Below the pieces are notes generated by a model. It searched no databases. It was not told where the DNA came from and saw only the letters and a list, made by a program, of their open reading frames with translations. Source: an uncultured Bacteroidales bacterium (GTDB taxonomy: Bacteria; Bacteroidota; Bacteroidia; Bacteroidales; UBA932). From it: DNA of 32,100 nt. The stretch covers positions 1 through 32,100 of the forward strand of contig CAMHST010000024.1 in NCBI GenBank assembly GCA_946187865.1. Direction: 5' to 3'. Position 1 is the stretch's first letter; every line of letters starts with the position of its first letter. Shown piece by piece: positions 15,492-23,363 of this stretch. The position numbers and the translations under genes are program-made.

Positions 15492-16590
15492 CGATATCCG
15501 CCCCTATTGCGATGCCGAGATCCCCGCTGCCATGCAGCGGATCGTGGCCGACAAGTACTTCCCCCTGGTCTGCGAGTACCTTTTCCCCGGTCGTCCTGTA
15601 CAGGAGATTGCCGCTGCTCTGGGCAGCTGCCGTACGGTGAAGGAGTTCCAGGAACGCTTCATGTACGATGCCATCTATGCCGTCGTGCACAAAACCACCC
15701 AGGGTCTCACCGTGGAAGGGATGGAACGCCTGGATCCTGCCAAGGATTACCTGTTCGTGTCCAACCACCGCGACATCATGCTGGACGCCGCCTTCTTCCA
15801 GGTGCTGCTGTTCGACGCCGGCCGGAAAACCTCCGAGATCACGTTCGGCGCCAACCTGATGCATGGCCAGATGGTCATCGACGTGGGCCGGAGCAACAAG
15901 ATGTTCCGGGTAGAGCGCCCTACAACCGTCTCGTCGCCCAGGGACTTCCTGCTCCGTTCCAAGTACTTGTCAGAGTACATCCGCTATACCATTACCGAGA
16001 AGAGAGAATCGGTCTGGATCGCCCAGCGGAACGGACGTACCAAAGACGGCATCGACGCCACCGACCAGGGCATTGTGAAGATGTTCGGCCTTTCCGGCGG
16101 CCCGGACCGGGTTCAGGCCCTGGCAGAGCTGAATATCGCGCCGATATGCATTTCCTACGAATGGGAGCCCTGCGATATCCTGAAGGCACTGGAGCTGTAT
16201 GCCCGTTCCTCCGGCCAGCCCTACATCAAAAAGCCCGGAGAAGACTTCAACAGCATCCTCACCGGCATCCAGCAGCCCAAGGGGCGTGTGCACGTGTGCG
16301 TCTGTGAGCCGATTTCTTCGGAAGATCTGGAGAAATACCGCGGTCTTCCGTCGGCCTCCTTCAACCGGGAAGTGGCCGCCCTGATCGACAGCCGCATTCT
16401 GCCCGCCTATCGGCTTTTCCCCAATGCCTATATTGCCGCCGATATGCTGTCCGGAAAACACGCCTATACCTATACGGACGCGGAGTATCAGGCCTTCTGC
16501 AGGCATTTGGAGAAAATCCAGGAATACCCGGAAGAGCTCCGGGACATCCTCCTGCACATTTACGCGAATCCGGTTTTACGGGGCTTGTAA
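15484..16590 (+). CDS. Glycerol/lysophospholipid acyltransferase-family protein
   Basis: 368 residues. After an N-terminal helical part of about 80 residues comes the acyltransferase core with FVSNHRDIMLD (His95, Asp97, Asp101), so the usual HX4D spacing is replaced by an HX5D-like one. Downstream FGANLMHGQM and VWIAQRNGRTKDG match the substrate-binding blocks of this branch. It is probably an inner-membrane-associated enzyme that adds an acyl chain to a glycerol-type acceptor. It is the third acyltransferase in the run, overlaps the ligase gene by 8 nt and ends the tight series. Confidence 0.82.
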   Translation: MFDDIRPYCDAEIPAAMQRIVADKYFPLVCEYLFPGRPVQEIAAALGSCRTVKEFQERFMYDAIYAVVHKTTQGLTVEGMERLDPAKDYLFVSNHRDIMLDAAFFQVLLFDAGRKTSEITFGANLMHGQMVIDVGRSNKMFRVERPTTVSSPRDFLLRSKYLSEYIRYTITEKRESVWIAQRNGRTKDGIDATDQGIVKMFGLSGGPDRVQALAELNIAPICISYEWEPCDILKALELYARSSGQPYIKKPGEDFNSILTGIQQPKGRVHVCVCEPISSEDLEKYRGLPSASFNREVAALIDSRILPAYRLFPNAYIAADMLSGKHAYTYTDAEYQAFCRHLEKIQEYPEELRDILLHIYANPVLRGL

Positions 16591-16615
16591 TTCCGGCGCC
16601 AATTTGCTAAATTCG
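16584..16615 (+). promoter_or_regulatory. Weak promoter candidate before the nucleoside kinase
   Basis: CTTG (16584-16587), 20 nt, then TAAATTCG (16608-16615): one mismatch in each box from the phylum consensus. It lies in the 50-nt gap that separates the polyene cluster from the kinase gene. Confidence 0.3.
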
Positions 16616-16640
16616 CTCCCGAGCGTTAAAATCATTCCTG

Positions 16641-18299
16641 ATGGTCCAGGTTTATTGCAAAAACACCAAAGAATCCAAGCGTTTCCCGGAGGGAACCTCC
16701 CTCCTGCAGATGCTGTCGGATTTCGACTGCCAATGCCCTTATCCCATTGTCTCCGCCAAGGTGAACAATGTTTCGCAGGGCTTGAAGTTCAAGGTCTATC
16801 AGAACAAGGACATAGAATTTATCGATGTCCGTGAATCGAGCGGCATGCGGGTGTACTGCCGCTCGCTCTGTTTCCTGCTGTACAAGGCCGCCACAGACGT
16901 GTTTCCGGGCAGTAAACTGTATATGGAGCATCCCATATCGCACGGCTATTTCTGCCACCTGAGAAAGGCCGACGGCACCGAATTCACCGCAGAAGACCTG
17001 GTGCAGCTGGAGGCGCACATGTGGGAGCTGGTGGAAAAAGACATGCCCTTCCACCGTTACGACGTCCAGACAGAACGCGCCATCCGGGAATTCCGCAAGG
17101 CCGGTTTCGACGACAAAGTGCGTCTGCTGGAAACCAGCGGAGAAGCCTACACGGATTATTATACGCTTGGAGAGACGTCAGACTATTATTACGGGAAACT
17201 GGTCCCTTCCACGGGCTATCTGAAGGTGTGGGGGATCATGCTCTATCACGACGGCCTCCTGCTTCGGGTCCCTTCCCGGGAAGATCCGTCCCGTCTGGAG
17301 CCCTTCGAAGACCAGCCCAAGACCTTTGAAATGTTCAAGGAGGCTCTCCGCTGGAACATTATCATGGGGCTCAATACCGTAGGGGATGTGAACGAGGCTT
17401 TCCTCAACGGACGCGCCAGCGAGCTTATCCAAATTGCGGAGGCGCTCCAGGAAAAGAAGATTGTCCAGATTGCGGAAGAGATAGACCGCCGCTGCCGGAA
17501 CCAGGAGCATCCGCTGAAGGTGGTCCTGATCACAGGCCCTTCTTCGTCGGGGAAAACCACTTTCTGCAAACGCCTCTCCGTGCAGCTGAAAGCCTGCGGA
17601 TTAAAGCCGATGTCCGTGAGCACGGACGACTATTTCGTGAACCGCCTGGACACTCCGCGCTTCCCGGACGGCAGCTTTGATTTCGACAATTTCGACACCG
17701 TGGACCACGCGCTCATGGAGCGGGATATCATGCGGCTGATCAGCGGAGAACAGGTGGAAGTGCCGGAATTCAACTTTGTCACCGGCCTTCGGGAGTACAA
17801 TGGCAAAAAACTGCAGCTGGGAGAGGGGAGGATCCTGTTAATCGAGGGTATCCATGCGCTGAATCCGGCCCTTACCTCCCAGATTCCGGATACGGCCAAG
17901 TTCAAGATCTTCATCAATACGCTTACCGGCACCAACCTGGACAACCACAACTGGATTCCCACCAGCGACAACCGACTGCTGCGCCGGATAGTGCGGGATT
18001 ACAACAAAGGCGCTTTCTCTGCGCGTGCCTCCATTTCCAACTGGCAGAACGTACTGGCAGCGGAGCAGAAGTGGATATATCCCTATCAGGAAACCGCAGA
18101 CGCCATGTTCAACAGCGCCTATCTGATAGAATTTGCCGTGATGAAAAACCATGCGGAGCCCATCCTCCGCAGCGTCCCCCAGAACTGCGCCGAATACGCC
18201 GAGGCCCACAGGCTCCTGAAGTTCATCCATTACTTCACGCCTGTCCCGGACAAGGAAATCCCCGCCACATCCCTGCTGCGGGAATTCATCGGCGGCTAA
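16641..18299 (+). CDS. Nucleoside (uridine-type) kinase with TGS and ThrRS-like second domain
   Basis: 552 residues in three parts: a ubiquitin-like TGS domain (about 1-62), a threonyl-tRNA-synthetase-like second additional domain (about 90-200, with MEHPISHGYF), and a phosphoribulokinase/uridine-kinase domain with the P-loop GPSSSGKTT at 299-307 (Lys305) and VSTDDYFV after it. Cytosolic; presumably phosphorylates uridine or cytidine, but the two front domains are unusual for that job and suggest a regulatory role. This architecture is widespread in Bacteroidetes and Firmicutes. It is convergent with the carrier-protein gene, with the two stop codons overlapping. Confidence 0.87.
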   Translation: MVQVYCKNTKESKRFPEGTSLLQMLSDFDCQCPYPIVSAKVNNVSQGLKFKVYQNKDIEFIDVRESSGMRVYCRSLCFLLYKAATDVFPGSKLYMEHPISHGYFCHLRKADGTEFTAEDLVQLEAHMWELVEKDMPFHRYDVQTERAIREFRKAGFDDKVRLLETSGEAYTDYYTLGETSDYYYGKLVPSTGYLKVWGIMLYHDGLLLRVPSREDPSRLEPFEDQPKTFEMFKEALRWNIIMGLNTVGDVNEAFLNGRASELIQIAEALQEKKIVQIAEEIDRRCRNQEHPLKVVLITGPSSSGKTTFCKRLSVQLKACGLKPMSVSTDDYFVNRLDTPRFPDGSFDFDNFDTVDHALMERDIMRLISGEQVEVPEFNFVTGLREYNGKKLQLGEGRILLIEGIHALNPALTSQIPDTAKFKIFINTLTGTNLDNHNWIPTSDNRLLRRIVRDYNKGAFSARASISNWQNVLAAEQKWIYPYQETADAMFNSAYLIEFAVMKNHAEPILRSVPQNCAEYAEAHRLLKFIHYFTPVPDKEIPATSLLREFIGG

Positions 18300-18529
18300 A
18301 GCTTCACTTCCTGTTTTTCCAGGTAGGTGACAACGTCGCCTACCGTGTCGAACTTGGCCAAAGCCTGGTCCGGGATCACGATGCCGTACTGGTCTTCGAT
18401 ACGCATCAGCAGCTGCAGGATATCCAGGGAATCGGCGCCCAGGTCTTTCATGATTTTGGATTCCGGCGTTATCTTTTCGGCCGCTACCCTGAGCTGCTTG
18501 GCAAGGATGGTCTGTACTTTTTCGAACAT
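18296..18529 (-). CDS. Acyl carrier protein (third in the window)
   Basis: 77 residues from the ATG at 18529 (an upstream in-frame ATG at 18544 would add five residues). The signature LGADSLDILQ puts the phosphopantetheine Ser at 34. It is nearest to AcpP-type proteins but is a distinct gene from the two carrier proteins of the polyene run. It lies downstream of plsX, so it most likely takes or gives acyl groups in the acyl-ACP/acyl-phosphate exchange. Its TAG stop shares bases with the TAA stop of the convergent kinase gene. TATTTTTA at 18541-18534 is a poor -7 match. Confidence 0.88.
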   Translation of the reverse strand: MFEKVQTILAKQLRVAAEKITPESKIMKDLGADSLDILQLLMRIEDQYGIVIPDQALAKFDTVGDVVTYLEKQEVKL

Positions 18530-18563
18530 AGTATAAAAATACATAATTATTATTGCATGGATG

Positions 18564-18618
18564 TTATTGGATTTCCAGGGGGCATCGGCCTTTTTTTTGC
18601 CCCCTGGAAATCTAATAA
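18564..18618. other. Long near-perfect hairpin between plsX and the acyl carrier protein gene
   Basis: Two 20-nt arms (18564-18583 and 18599-18618) pair with a single G-T type mismatch around a 15-nt loop that holds a run of eight T on the plus strand. There is no T run after the second arm on either strand, so it is not a standard intrinsic terminator. It may be an RNA-processing or attenuation hairpin, or a small palindromic element. Confidence 0.75.
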
Positions 18619-18621
18619 CTT

Positions 18622-19641
18622 CTATTCTTCATAATGCTCATATTTGGCAATCGCGGCTTCTATCTGACGGCTGAGGCCGGAAGTCTCCATCTTGTAGGCC
18701 TGTTCGATGCATTTTTCCACCGCCTTGGCGTTGGAGGAGCCATGGCCTTTGACCACGACCTTGGAGGTGCCCAGGAGCACGCTTCCGCCGTAATTCTGGT
18801 AATTCATGAACGCCTTCTCTTCCTGGAACATCTTCTTCATCAGCAGGGCGCCCACTTTATACAGCGTACGGGAATAGATGTCTTTCTTGATCTTTTTCAG
18901 CAGTTCCAATGCCGTCCCTTCCGTCGTTTTCACCAGCACGTTGCCCGAGAAGCCGTCGGCCACCACGACATGGTACCGGCCGGAAAGGAGGTCCCTGCTT
19001 TCCATGTTGCCGACAAAGTCCACGCAGTCCGTTTCCTGCAGGAGCTTGTAGGTTTCCTGGCGGATTCCGTCTCCCTTTTCGGCCTCTTTCCCCACGTTGA
19101 GCAGTGCCACCCGGGGCTTCGGGACATCGTAAACCTGGCTCATGTACAGGCTGGCCATGATCGCGAACTGCCGCAGGTGAGCCGGGGTAACCGTTAAGTT
19201 GGCGCCGCTGTCGCAGATGCCTACGAGCCCCCCGTCCATGGTGGGAAGGATGGGGCAGAAGGCCGGCCGGATAATCCCGGGGATGCGTCCCAGACGGACC
19301 AGGGCTCCCGTTACCAGCGCGCCGGTGGAACCTACGGATACCATGCCGGCAATATCTTCCCGGTCCCGGAGAAGGATGATCGCTTTCATCATGGAGGAGT
19401 TCCTTTTCAGGCGCACCACGTCGGTGGGTTTCTCGTCGCAACCGATCACCTCGGGGGCATGGACGATTTCCAGTCGGCCGGAGTCGTAGGTTTTTCCCGC
19501 CAGCTCTTTTTGCAGGAGGGCTTCGTCTCCCGTGAGCAGCAGATGCAGCTCCGGGTTCTTTTCCAGGGCCGCCAGGGCACCTTGGACAGGGGCTTCGGGG
19601 CAGTGGTCGCCGCCGAAACAATCGACCAGAATCTTGATCAT
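18622..19641 (-). CDS. plsX: Phosphate acyltransferase PlsX
   Basis: 339 residues from the ATG at 19641, which overlaps the upstream stop (ATGA); a longer in-frame reading runs back into the GNAT gene and is rejected. It starts IKILVDCFGGDHCPEAPV, the PlsX opening with GGDxxP, and continues with VGSTGALVTGALVRLGRIPGIIRPA and DSGANL blocks typical of the family. PlsX exchanges acyl groups between acyl-ACP and acyl-phosphate at the membrane surface, feeding PlsY. Its neighbours FakA, FakB and an acyl carrier protein all handle the same two acyl forms. Confidence 0.9.
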   Translation of the reverse strand: MIKILVDCFGGDHCPEAPVQGALAALEKNPELHLLLTGDEALLQKELAGKTYDSGRLEIVHAPEVIGCDEKPTDVVRLKRNSSMMKAIILLRDREDIAGMVSVGSTGALVTGALVRLGRIPGIIRPAFCPILPTMDGGLVGICDSGANLTVTPAHLRQFAIMASLYMSQVYDVPKPRVALLNVGKEAEKGDGIRQETYKLLQETDCVDFVGNMESRDLLSGRYHVVVADGFSGNVLVKTTEGTALELLKKIKKDIYSRTLYKVGALLMKKMFQEEKAFMNYQNYGGSVLLGTSKVVVKGHGSSNAKAVEKCIEQAYKMETSGLSRQIEAAIAKYEHYEE

Positions 19642-20765
19642 AAGGCTTTTACATAGCAGCGGTAGCGCTTGGGAACATCCCGGCGGAAGCGTTTCCACTG
19701 ATTTTGGATGGCGTAGTTGTCCTCCAGGTTGATGCAAGTGTCGGCGTAACGCAGGCTCTTGTTCTCCTTGAGCATTTTCATGATGGCCAGGGTGAGTGCG
19801 GCGGAAACGCCCCTGTTCAGGTAAGCGGGATCTACGCCGATGATGCACAGGTCCAGGCTCTCCGGGCGCCGGAGGCACTGCAGGAAACGGATGGCCACGC
19901 CGGGGGTGATGTGCCCGCGGGTGCCGCGGAAGGCCTTGTTCAGTGAAGGAATGGCCAGGCCGAAGCACACAGGGCGGTTTTCCTCGTCCAGGATAATGGC
20001 GGAATACTTGGGGCTGATAACCAGACCGAAGTTGTCCACCATCAGTTTGCGCATCCCGTCCGTGAAAGGTACGGTGCCGTACAAGCCTTCGTAAGACTGG
20101 TCTATCAGGTTGAAGATGCCGTCGGCATATTTGCGCAGGAAATCGGCCCCGTTCTTGGACTCCCCGAAATGGAGTTTGTAGCGCTTGAAGATGAACTGCA
20201 CCAGCTGCTCCATTTCCTGCAGGGTCTCTTCCGTCTCAGGGCCATAGAGGAAAGAGCCCGTGTAGTCCACTTCCTTCTCATACCCAAGGGCTTCGATATG
20301 CTTCTGGTAGTAAGGCATATTGTAGGTTGTCTCGAAATTGCCGGGCACGTCGAACCCCTCGATCAGCAGGCCTTCCTTCTCCAGGTCTGAATAGCCGATG
20401 GGGCCCTGCACGGTGTCCATCCCTTGCTCGCGGGCCCAGTTTTCCGCGGCTTCCAGAAGGGCTTTGAATACTTCGGCGTCGTCGATGCCTTCGATGCGGG
20501 TGAAGCGGGCCCGTTTTTCCCCGTTCTTGGCATTGGCGTCCCTTTGGATGATGCCCTGGATGCGGCCGGCCATTTTCCCGTCTTTGTAGGCGTTGAAAAA
20601 GACCGAATCGCAGCTGGCGTTGTACACGTAATCTTTCCGGAAGATTTTCTTCTCGTCCATGTACAGCGGCGGAATGTAGTACGGGTTTCCCTTGTACAGG
20701 TCCAGCGGAAACTGCAGAAAGTCCTTTTGCTGCTGCTTGGAGCAAACTTGTTTTATCTCTACCAT
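19638..20765 (-). CDS. GNAT-fold N-acyltransferase-like protein of unknown substrate
   Basis: 375 residues. It opens with VEIKQVCSKQQQKDFLQFPLDLYKGNPYYIPPL, a front seen in a Bacteroidetes family of large GNAT-like proteins. Two acyltransferase-like halves can be guessed: about 50-160 (KDGKMAGRIQGIIQRDAN) and about 255-365 (CIIGVDPAYLNRGVSAALTLAIMKML, the likely acyl-CoA-binding turn). No known biochemical role that I can name. Coupling to plsX by an ATGA overlap suggests a lipid- or acyl-linked job. It is separated from the FakB-like gene by 119 nt packed with hairpins. Confidence 0.72.
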   Translation of the reverse strand: MVEIKQVCSKQQQKDFLQFPLDLYKGNPYYIPPLYMDEKKIFRKDYVYNASCDSVFFNAYKDGKMAGRIQGIIQRDANAKNGEKRARFTRIEGIDDAEVFKALLEAAENWAREQGMDTVQGPIGYSDLEKEGLLIEGFDVPGNFETTYNMPYYQKHIEALGYEKEVDYTGSFLYGPETEETLQEMEQLVQFIFKRYKLHFGESKNGADFLRKYADGIFNLIDQSYEGLYGTVPFTDGMRKLMVDNFGLVISPKYSAIILDEENRPVCFGLAIPSLNKAFRGTRGHITPGVAIRFLQCLRRPESLDLCIIGVDPAYLNRGVSAALTLAIMKMLKENKSLRYADTCINLEDNYAIQNQWKRFRRDVPKRYRCYVKAL

Positions 20766-20781
20766 TATTTCTTTATTTGGA

Positions 20782-20856
20782 GGCCTTTAGGCCGACGGGC
20801 CCCCGGCGAGGGGGCGGTGGGGGTGGCGCTCCCCGGGGGAGCTGCCGCGAAGCGGC
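20782..20856. repeat. Cluster of four GC-rich palindromes (possible REP-like element)
   Basis: Four separate perfect hairpins follow one another: 20782-20793 (5-bp stem), 20799-20815 (6-bp stem GCCCCC/GGGGGC), 20828-20842 (7-bp stem GCTCCCC/GGGGAGC) and 20844-20856 (5-bp stem). A further pair, 20841-20846 with 20862-20867, could replace the last one. A 7-nt direct repeat (20864-20870 and 20879-20885) lies by the end of the FakB-like gene. The G and C content is far above the flanking genes. Confidence 0.7.
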
Positions 20857-20884
20857 TGAGGGGCAGCGTTACGCCATTCAGCGT

Positions 20885-21751
20885 TTACCGATGAATGGCG
20901 TGGAAGCAGACACCAACGCCGTTGGGGCCGCAATGGCTGCCGGCGGTGGGATTCACATCCACATATTCGATACGCTGCGGGCCGAATTTGTTTTCGATCA
21001 TCTTGCCCACCTCATGGGCGATGTGCGGGGCGTCGGTATGGCCGATACAGATCCGGTGCTCATGGATATTGTCGCCCAGCTGCGCCACCATATCCACCAG
21101 ATGGGTCATGGCCTTGAGCCGGCCGGTCTCCGTTCCCACGGAAACCATTTTCCCTTCCTGGCTCATGTGGATGATGGGACGCACGCCGATCAGGGTTCCC
21201 ATTGCCGCGGCCAGCCCGCTTACACGGCCGCTGCGGCGGAAGAATTTGAGGTCGTCGGCAAAGAAGTACATGGCAAAATGATCCACCTCTTCCTTGGCCC
21301 ACTCCAGGATCTGGTCCAGGGTTTTTCCGGCCTTCACAAGGTCTCCCACCTCCCGCGCGATGTTGTAGCTGATGGTGGTAATGCCTTTGGTGTCGATTTC
21401 CTCGAAACGGGTTCCGGGATATTTCTCCTTCAGCTCTGCGACGGCCTGGTCCATGACGTCGAAGGTGTTGGTCATGGCCCGGGAGAAGTGTACGTAGAGG
21501 ATGTCGTTGCCTTCCTGGAAGTCTTTCTCGAAGTAGCGGATATACCGCTCTTTGGAAATGGCGCTGGTGGTGGGCAGAACGCCTGTACGCAGTGTGTCGT
21601 AGAAAGCGTGGGCGTCGAATGTCTCGAAATCTTCGTAGGGATAGACCGTTTTGGTGTCGATGCTGTAGGGCATCGAGATCAACGTGTAACCGTATTCAGC
21701 CGCAATGGCGGGCGTGATGTCGGTGTCGGTGTCTGTAAAGATGCTAAGCAT
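20885..21751 (-). CDS. DegV-family fatty-acid-binding protein (FakB-like)
   Basis: 288 residues. It begins MLSIFTDTDTDITPAIAAEYG, has the DegV loop PTTSAIS around 60-66, and the late DLKFFRRSGRVSG block, all usual for the family. DegV/FakB proteins bind a single fatty acid and present it to the kinase FakA for phosphorylation. Length is normal. It follows the FakA-like gene after 13 nt in the same operon, which supports the pairing. It could bind another acyl acid such as a polyene or aryl acid; nothing in the sequence decides this. Confidence 0.88.
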   Translation of the reverse strand: MLSIFTDTDTDITPAIAAEYGYTLISMPYSIDTKTVYPYEDFETFDAHAFYDTLRTGVLPTTSAISKERYIRYFEKDFQEGNDILYVHFSRAMTNTFDVMDQAVAELKEKYPGTRFEEIDTKGITTISYNIAREVGDLVKAGKTLDQILEWAKEEVDHFAMYFFADDLKFFRRSGRVSGLAAAMGTLIGVRPIIHMSQEGKMVSVGTETGRLKAMTHLVDMVAQLGDNIHEHRICIGHTDAPHIAHEVGKMIENKFGPQRIEYVDVNPTAGSHCGPNGVGVCFHAIHR

Positions 21752-21764
21752 GGGGACTGGGGAT

Positions 21765-23363
21765 TTAGAATGAGACCAAAATATAATCGTAAACGGGTTG
21801 TCCGCCCGGAAGGAGGATGACTTCCGTCAGGGGACAGGATGCTTCCAGGGTGCTGCGGAGCGATTCCGCTTCCGGCATGGGAACGTCGGCACCGGAAAGG
21901 AGGAGGAGAATATCCCGGGAGGCGGCGTCCAGTTTGCCGGAGAGTTCGGTGACCGCCTGCTCCCGTATGGGAGAGCCGCAGAGGATATCTTTGCCGCAGA
22001 AGCCCAGATAGGTGCCCTTGGGCCCCATCTCGGTGTCGCGGATGGCGCGGGAGACCATTCCGGTGGTCACGTTGCCGATGGCCTGGGAAAGGGTTTCCAC
22101 GATTTGTTCTATGCTGTTGTCCGTGGACGGCATGTTGGCCAGGGCATAATAGCCTTCTCCCAGGGTTTTGGTCGGGATCACTTCCACCCTGGATTTCTTG
22201 TATAGCTGCGCGGCCTGCCGGGCTGTGAGGAGGATATTCCCGTTGTTCGGGAATACCAGGATTACGTCGGCCTGAACCTCGTCGAAGGCCTCGATGAAAC
22301 GTTCCACCGGGGGATTCATGGTTTGTCCGCCCTCGATCACCACATCCGTTCCCATTTGGCGGAAAGCGTCTGAAAGGCCGTCTCCGGCGGCGACCGCGAT
22401 GATGCCAAGGGCTTTGTGGCTGCGTTTGAAACGCTCGTCCATGTGGTTCTCGTGGTGCTGCAAGGTCATGTTCTCTACCTTTATGGTCAGGAACTCGCCC
22501 CATTCGCGGCATTTGGAGAGCACTGCGCCCGGGTCTTTGGTGTGGATATGCACTTTCACGATGCTGCCATCCCGGAAAAACACCATGGAGTCTCCCCGGG
22601 TGGAGAGCCAGTCGGAGATCACGTGCTCGTCGAAATGCTCCAGATCCACCTTGGAGCGCTGGAGCCGCAGAAGGAACTCCGTGCAGTAGCCGAATTCCAG
22701 CTCGCTATCTTCCGTGAAGGCCTGAAAATCAATGGTATGGGCGGTTTGGGCAGGCGTGGTTTCTTCTAAAAGGAGGCTGTTTCCATGCAGGGCGGCCCGC
22801 ATTCCCTCCCAGACGGCGATGAGTCCGGCGCCGCCGCTGTCCACGACACCGGCTTTTTTCAGGACATCCAGCTGGTCCGGCGTATGTTCCAGCGCCAGGT
22901 CCATGCCCGCAATCATCAGGTCGAAGTATTCTTCCAGGCTTGCCGACCGGTCCGCCGCCGCGGCACCCTCCCGAAGGACGGTGAGGATGGTTCCTTCCAC
23001 CGGCTGGGAAACCGCGTGATAGGCCGCTTCCACGCCGGAGCGCATGGCGGCGCTGAAGGCTTGGGCATCCGCTTCCTTCAGCTGGGAGAAGCCCTGGGCC
23101 ATGCCCGCAAAAATGCGGGAGAGGATAACCCCGGAATTGCCGCGCGCACCCAGGAGCATGCCCTGGGAGACCGCATCTGACATCTGGGCCAGGTTGTTCC
23201 CGCTGGCGTTGCAGCCGGCCTCCATGGTCATGTACATGTTGTCCCCGGTGTCTCCGTCGGGGATGGGAAATACGTTCAAGTCGTTGATCGCCTGGCGGTT
23301 CTGGGCAAGACTTGCCGCTCCGCTCCGGATCATGTCCAGGTATAGGTCTGCCGTGAGGTTCAT
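21765..23363 (-). CDS. DhaL/DegV-domain protein, fatty acid kinase (FakA/YloV-like)
   Basis: 532 residues. The N-terminal DhaL-type kinase domain (1 to about 200) has NVFPIPDGDTGDNMY with the metal-binding acidic group at 36-42, and GARGNSGVILS. The middle and C-terminal parts (about 215-532, with GLSDAFRQMGTDVVIEGGQ) match the FakA architecture. FakA phosphorylates fatty acid bound to FakB to give acyl-phosphate for PlsY or PlsX. The start overlaps the stop of the MMPL exporter gene (ATGA) and the FakB-like gene follows 13 nt later. FakAB is well known from Firmicutes; in this phylum the operon with an exporter is notable. Confidence 0.87.
   Translation of the reverse strand: MNLTADLYLDMIRSGAASLAQNRQAINDLNVFPIPDGDTGDNMYMTMEAGCNASGNNLAQMSDAVSQGMLLGARGNSGVILSRIFAGMAQGFSQLKEADAQAFSAAMRSGVEAAYHAVSQPVEGTILTVLREGAAAADRSASLEEYFDLMIAGMDLALEHTPDQLDVLKKAGVVDSGGAGLIAVWEGMRAALHGNSLLLEETTPAQTAHTIDFQAFTEDSELEFGYCTEFLLRLQRSKVDLEHFDEHVISDWLSTRGDSMVFFRDGSIVKVHIHTKDPGAVLSKCREWGEFLTIKVENMTLQHHENHMDERFKRSHKALGIIAVAAGDGLSDAFRQMGTDVVIEGGQTMNPPVERFIEAFDEVQADVILVFPNNGNILLTARQAAQLYKKSRVEVIPTKTLGEGYYALANMPSTDNSIEQIVETLSQAIGNVTTGMVSRAIRDTEMGPKGTYLGFCGKDILCGSPIREQAVTELSGKLDAASRDILLLLSGADVPMPEAESLRSTLEASCPLTEVILLPGGQPVYDYILVSF

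Noticed and set aside
889..16590. Dialkylresorcinol (DarA/DarB) pathway as such
   Set aside because: I saw no DarB-type KAS III ketosynthase and no DarA-like aromatase; the content fits the polyene half of such systems only.
16641..18299. Threonyl-tRNA synthetase fragment
   Set aside because: TGS and the second additional domain are present, but they lead into a uridine-kinase-type P-loop domain and there is no aminoacylation core.
18564..18618. The long hairpin as an intrinsic terminator for plsX or for the kinase gene
   Set aside because: The T run is in the loop, not after the stem, on the plus strand, and neither strand has a T tail after the second arm.
19642..19968. An N-terminal extension of PlsX
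   Set aside because: It overlaps the GNAT-like gene in another frame; the PlsX family begins at the MIKILVD start, which also gives the ATGA overlap.
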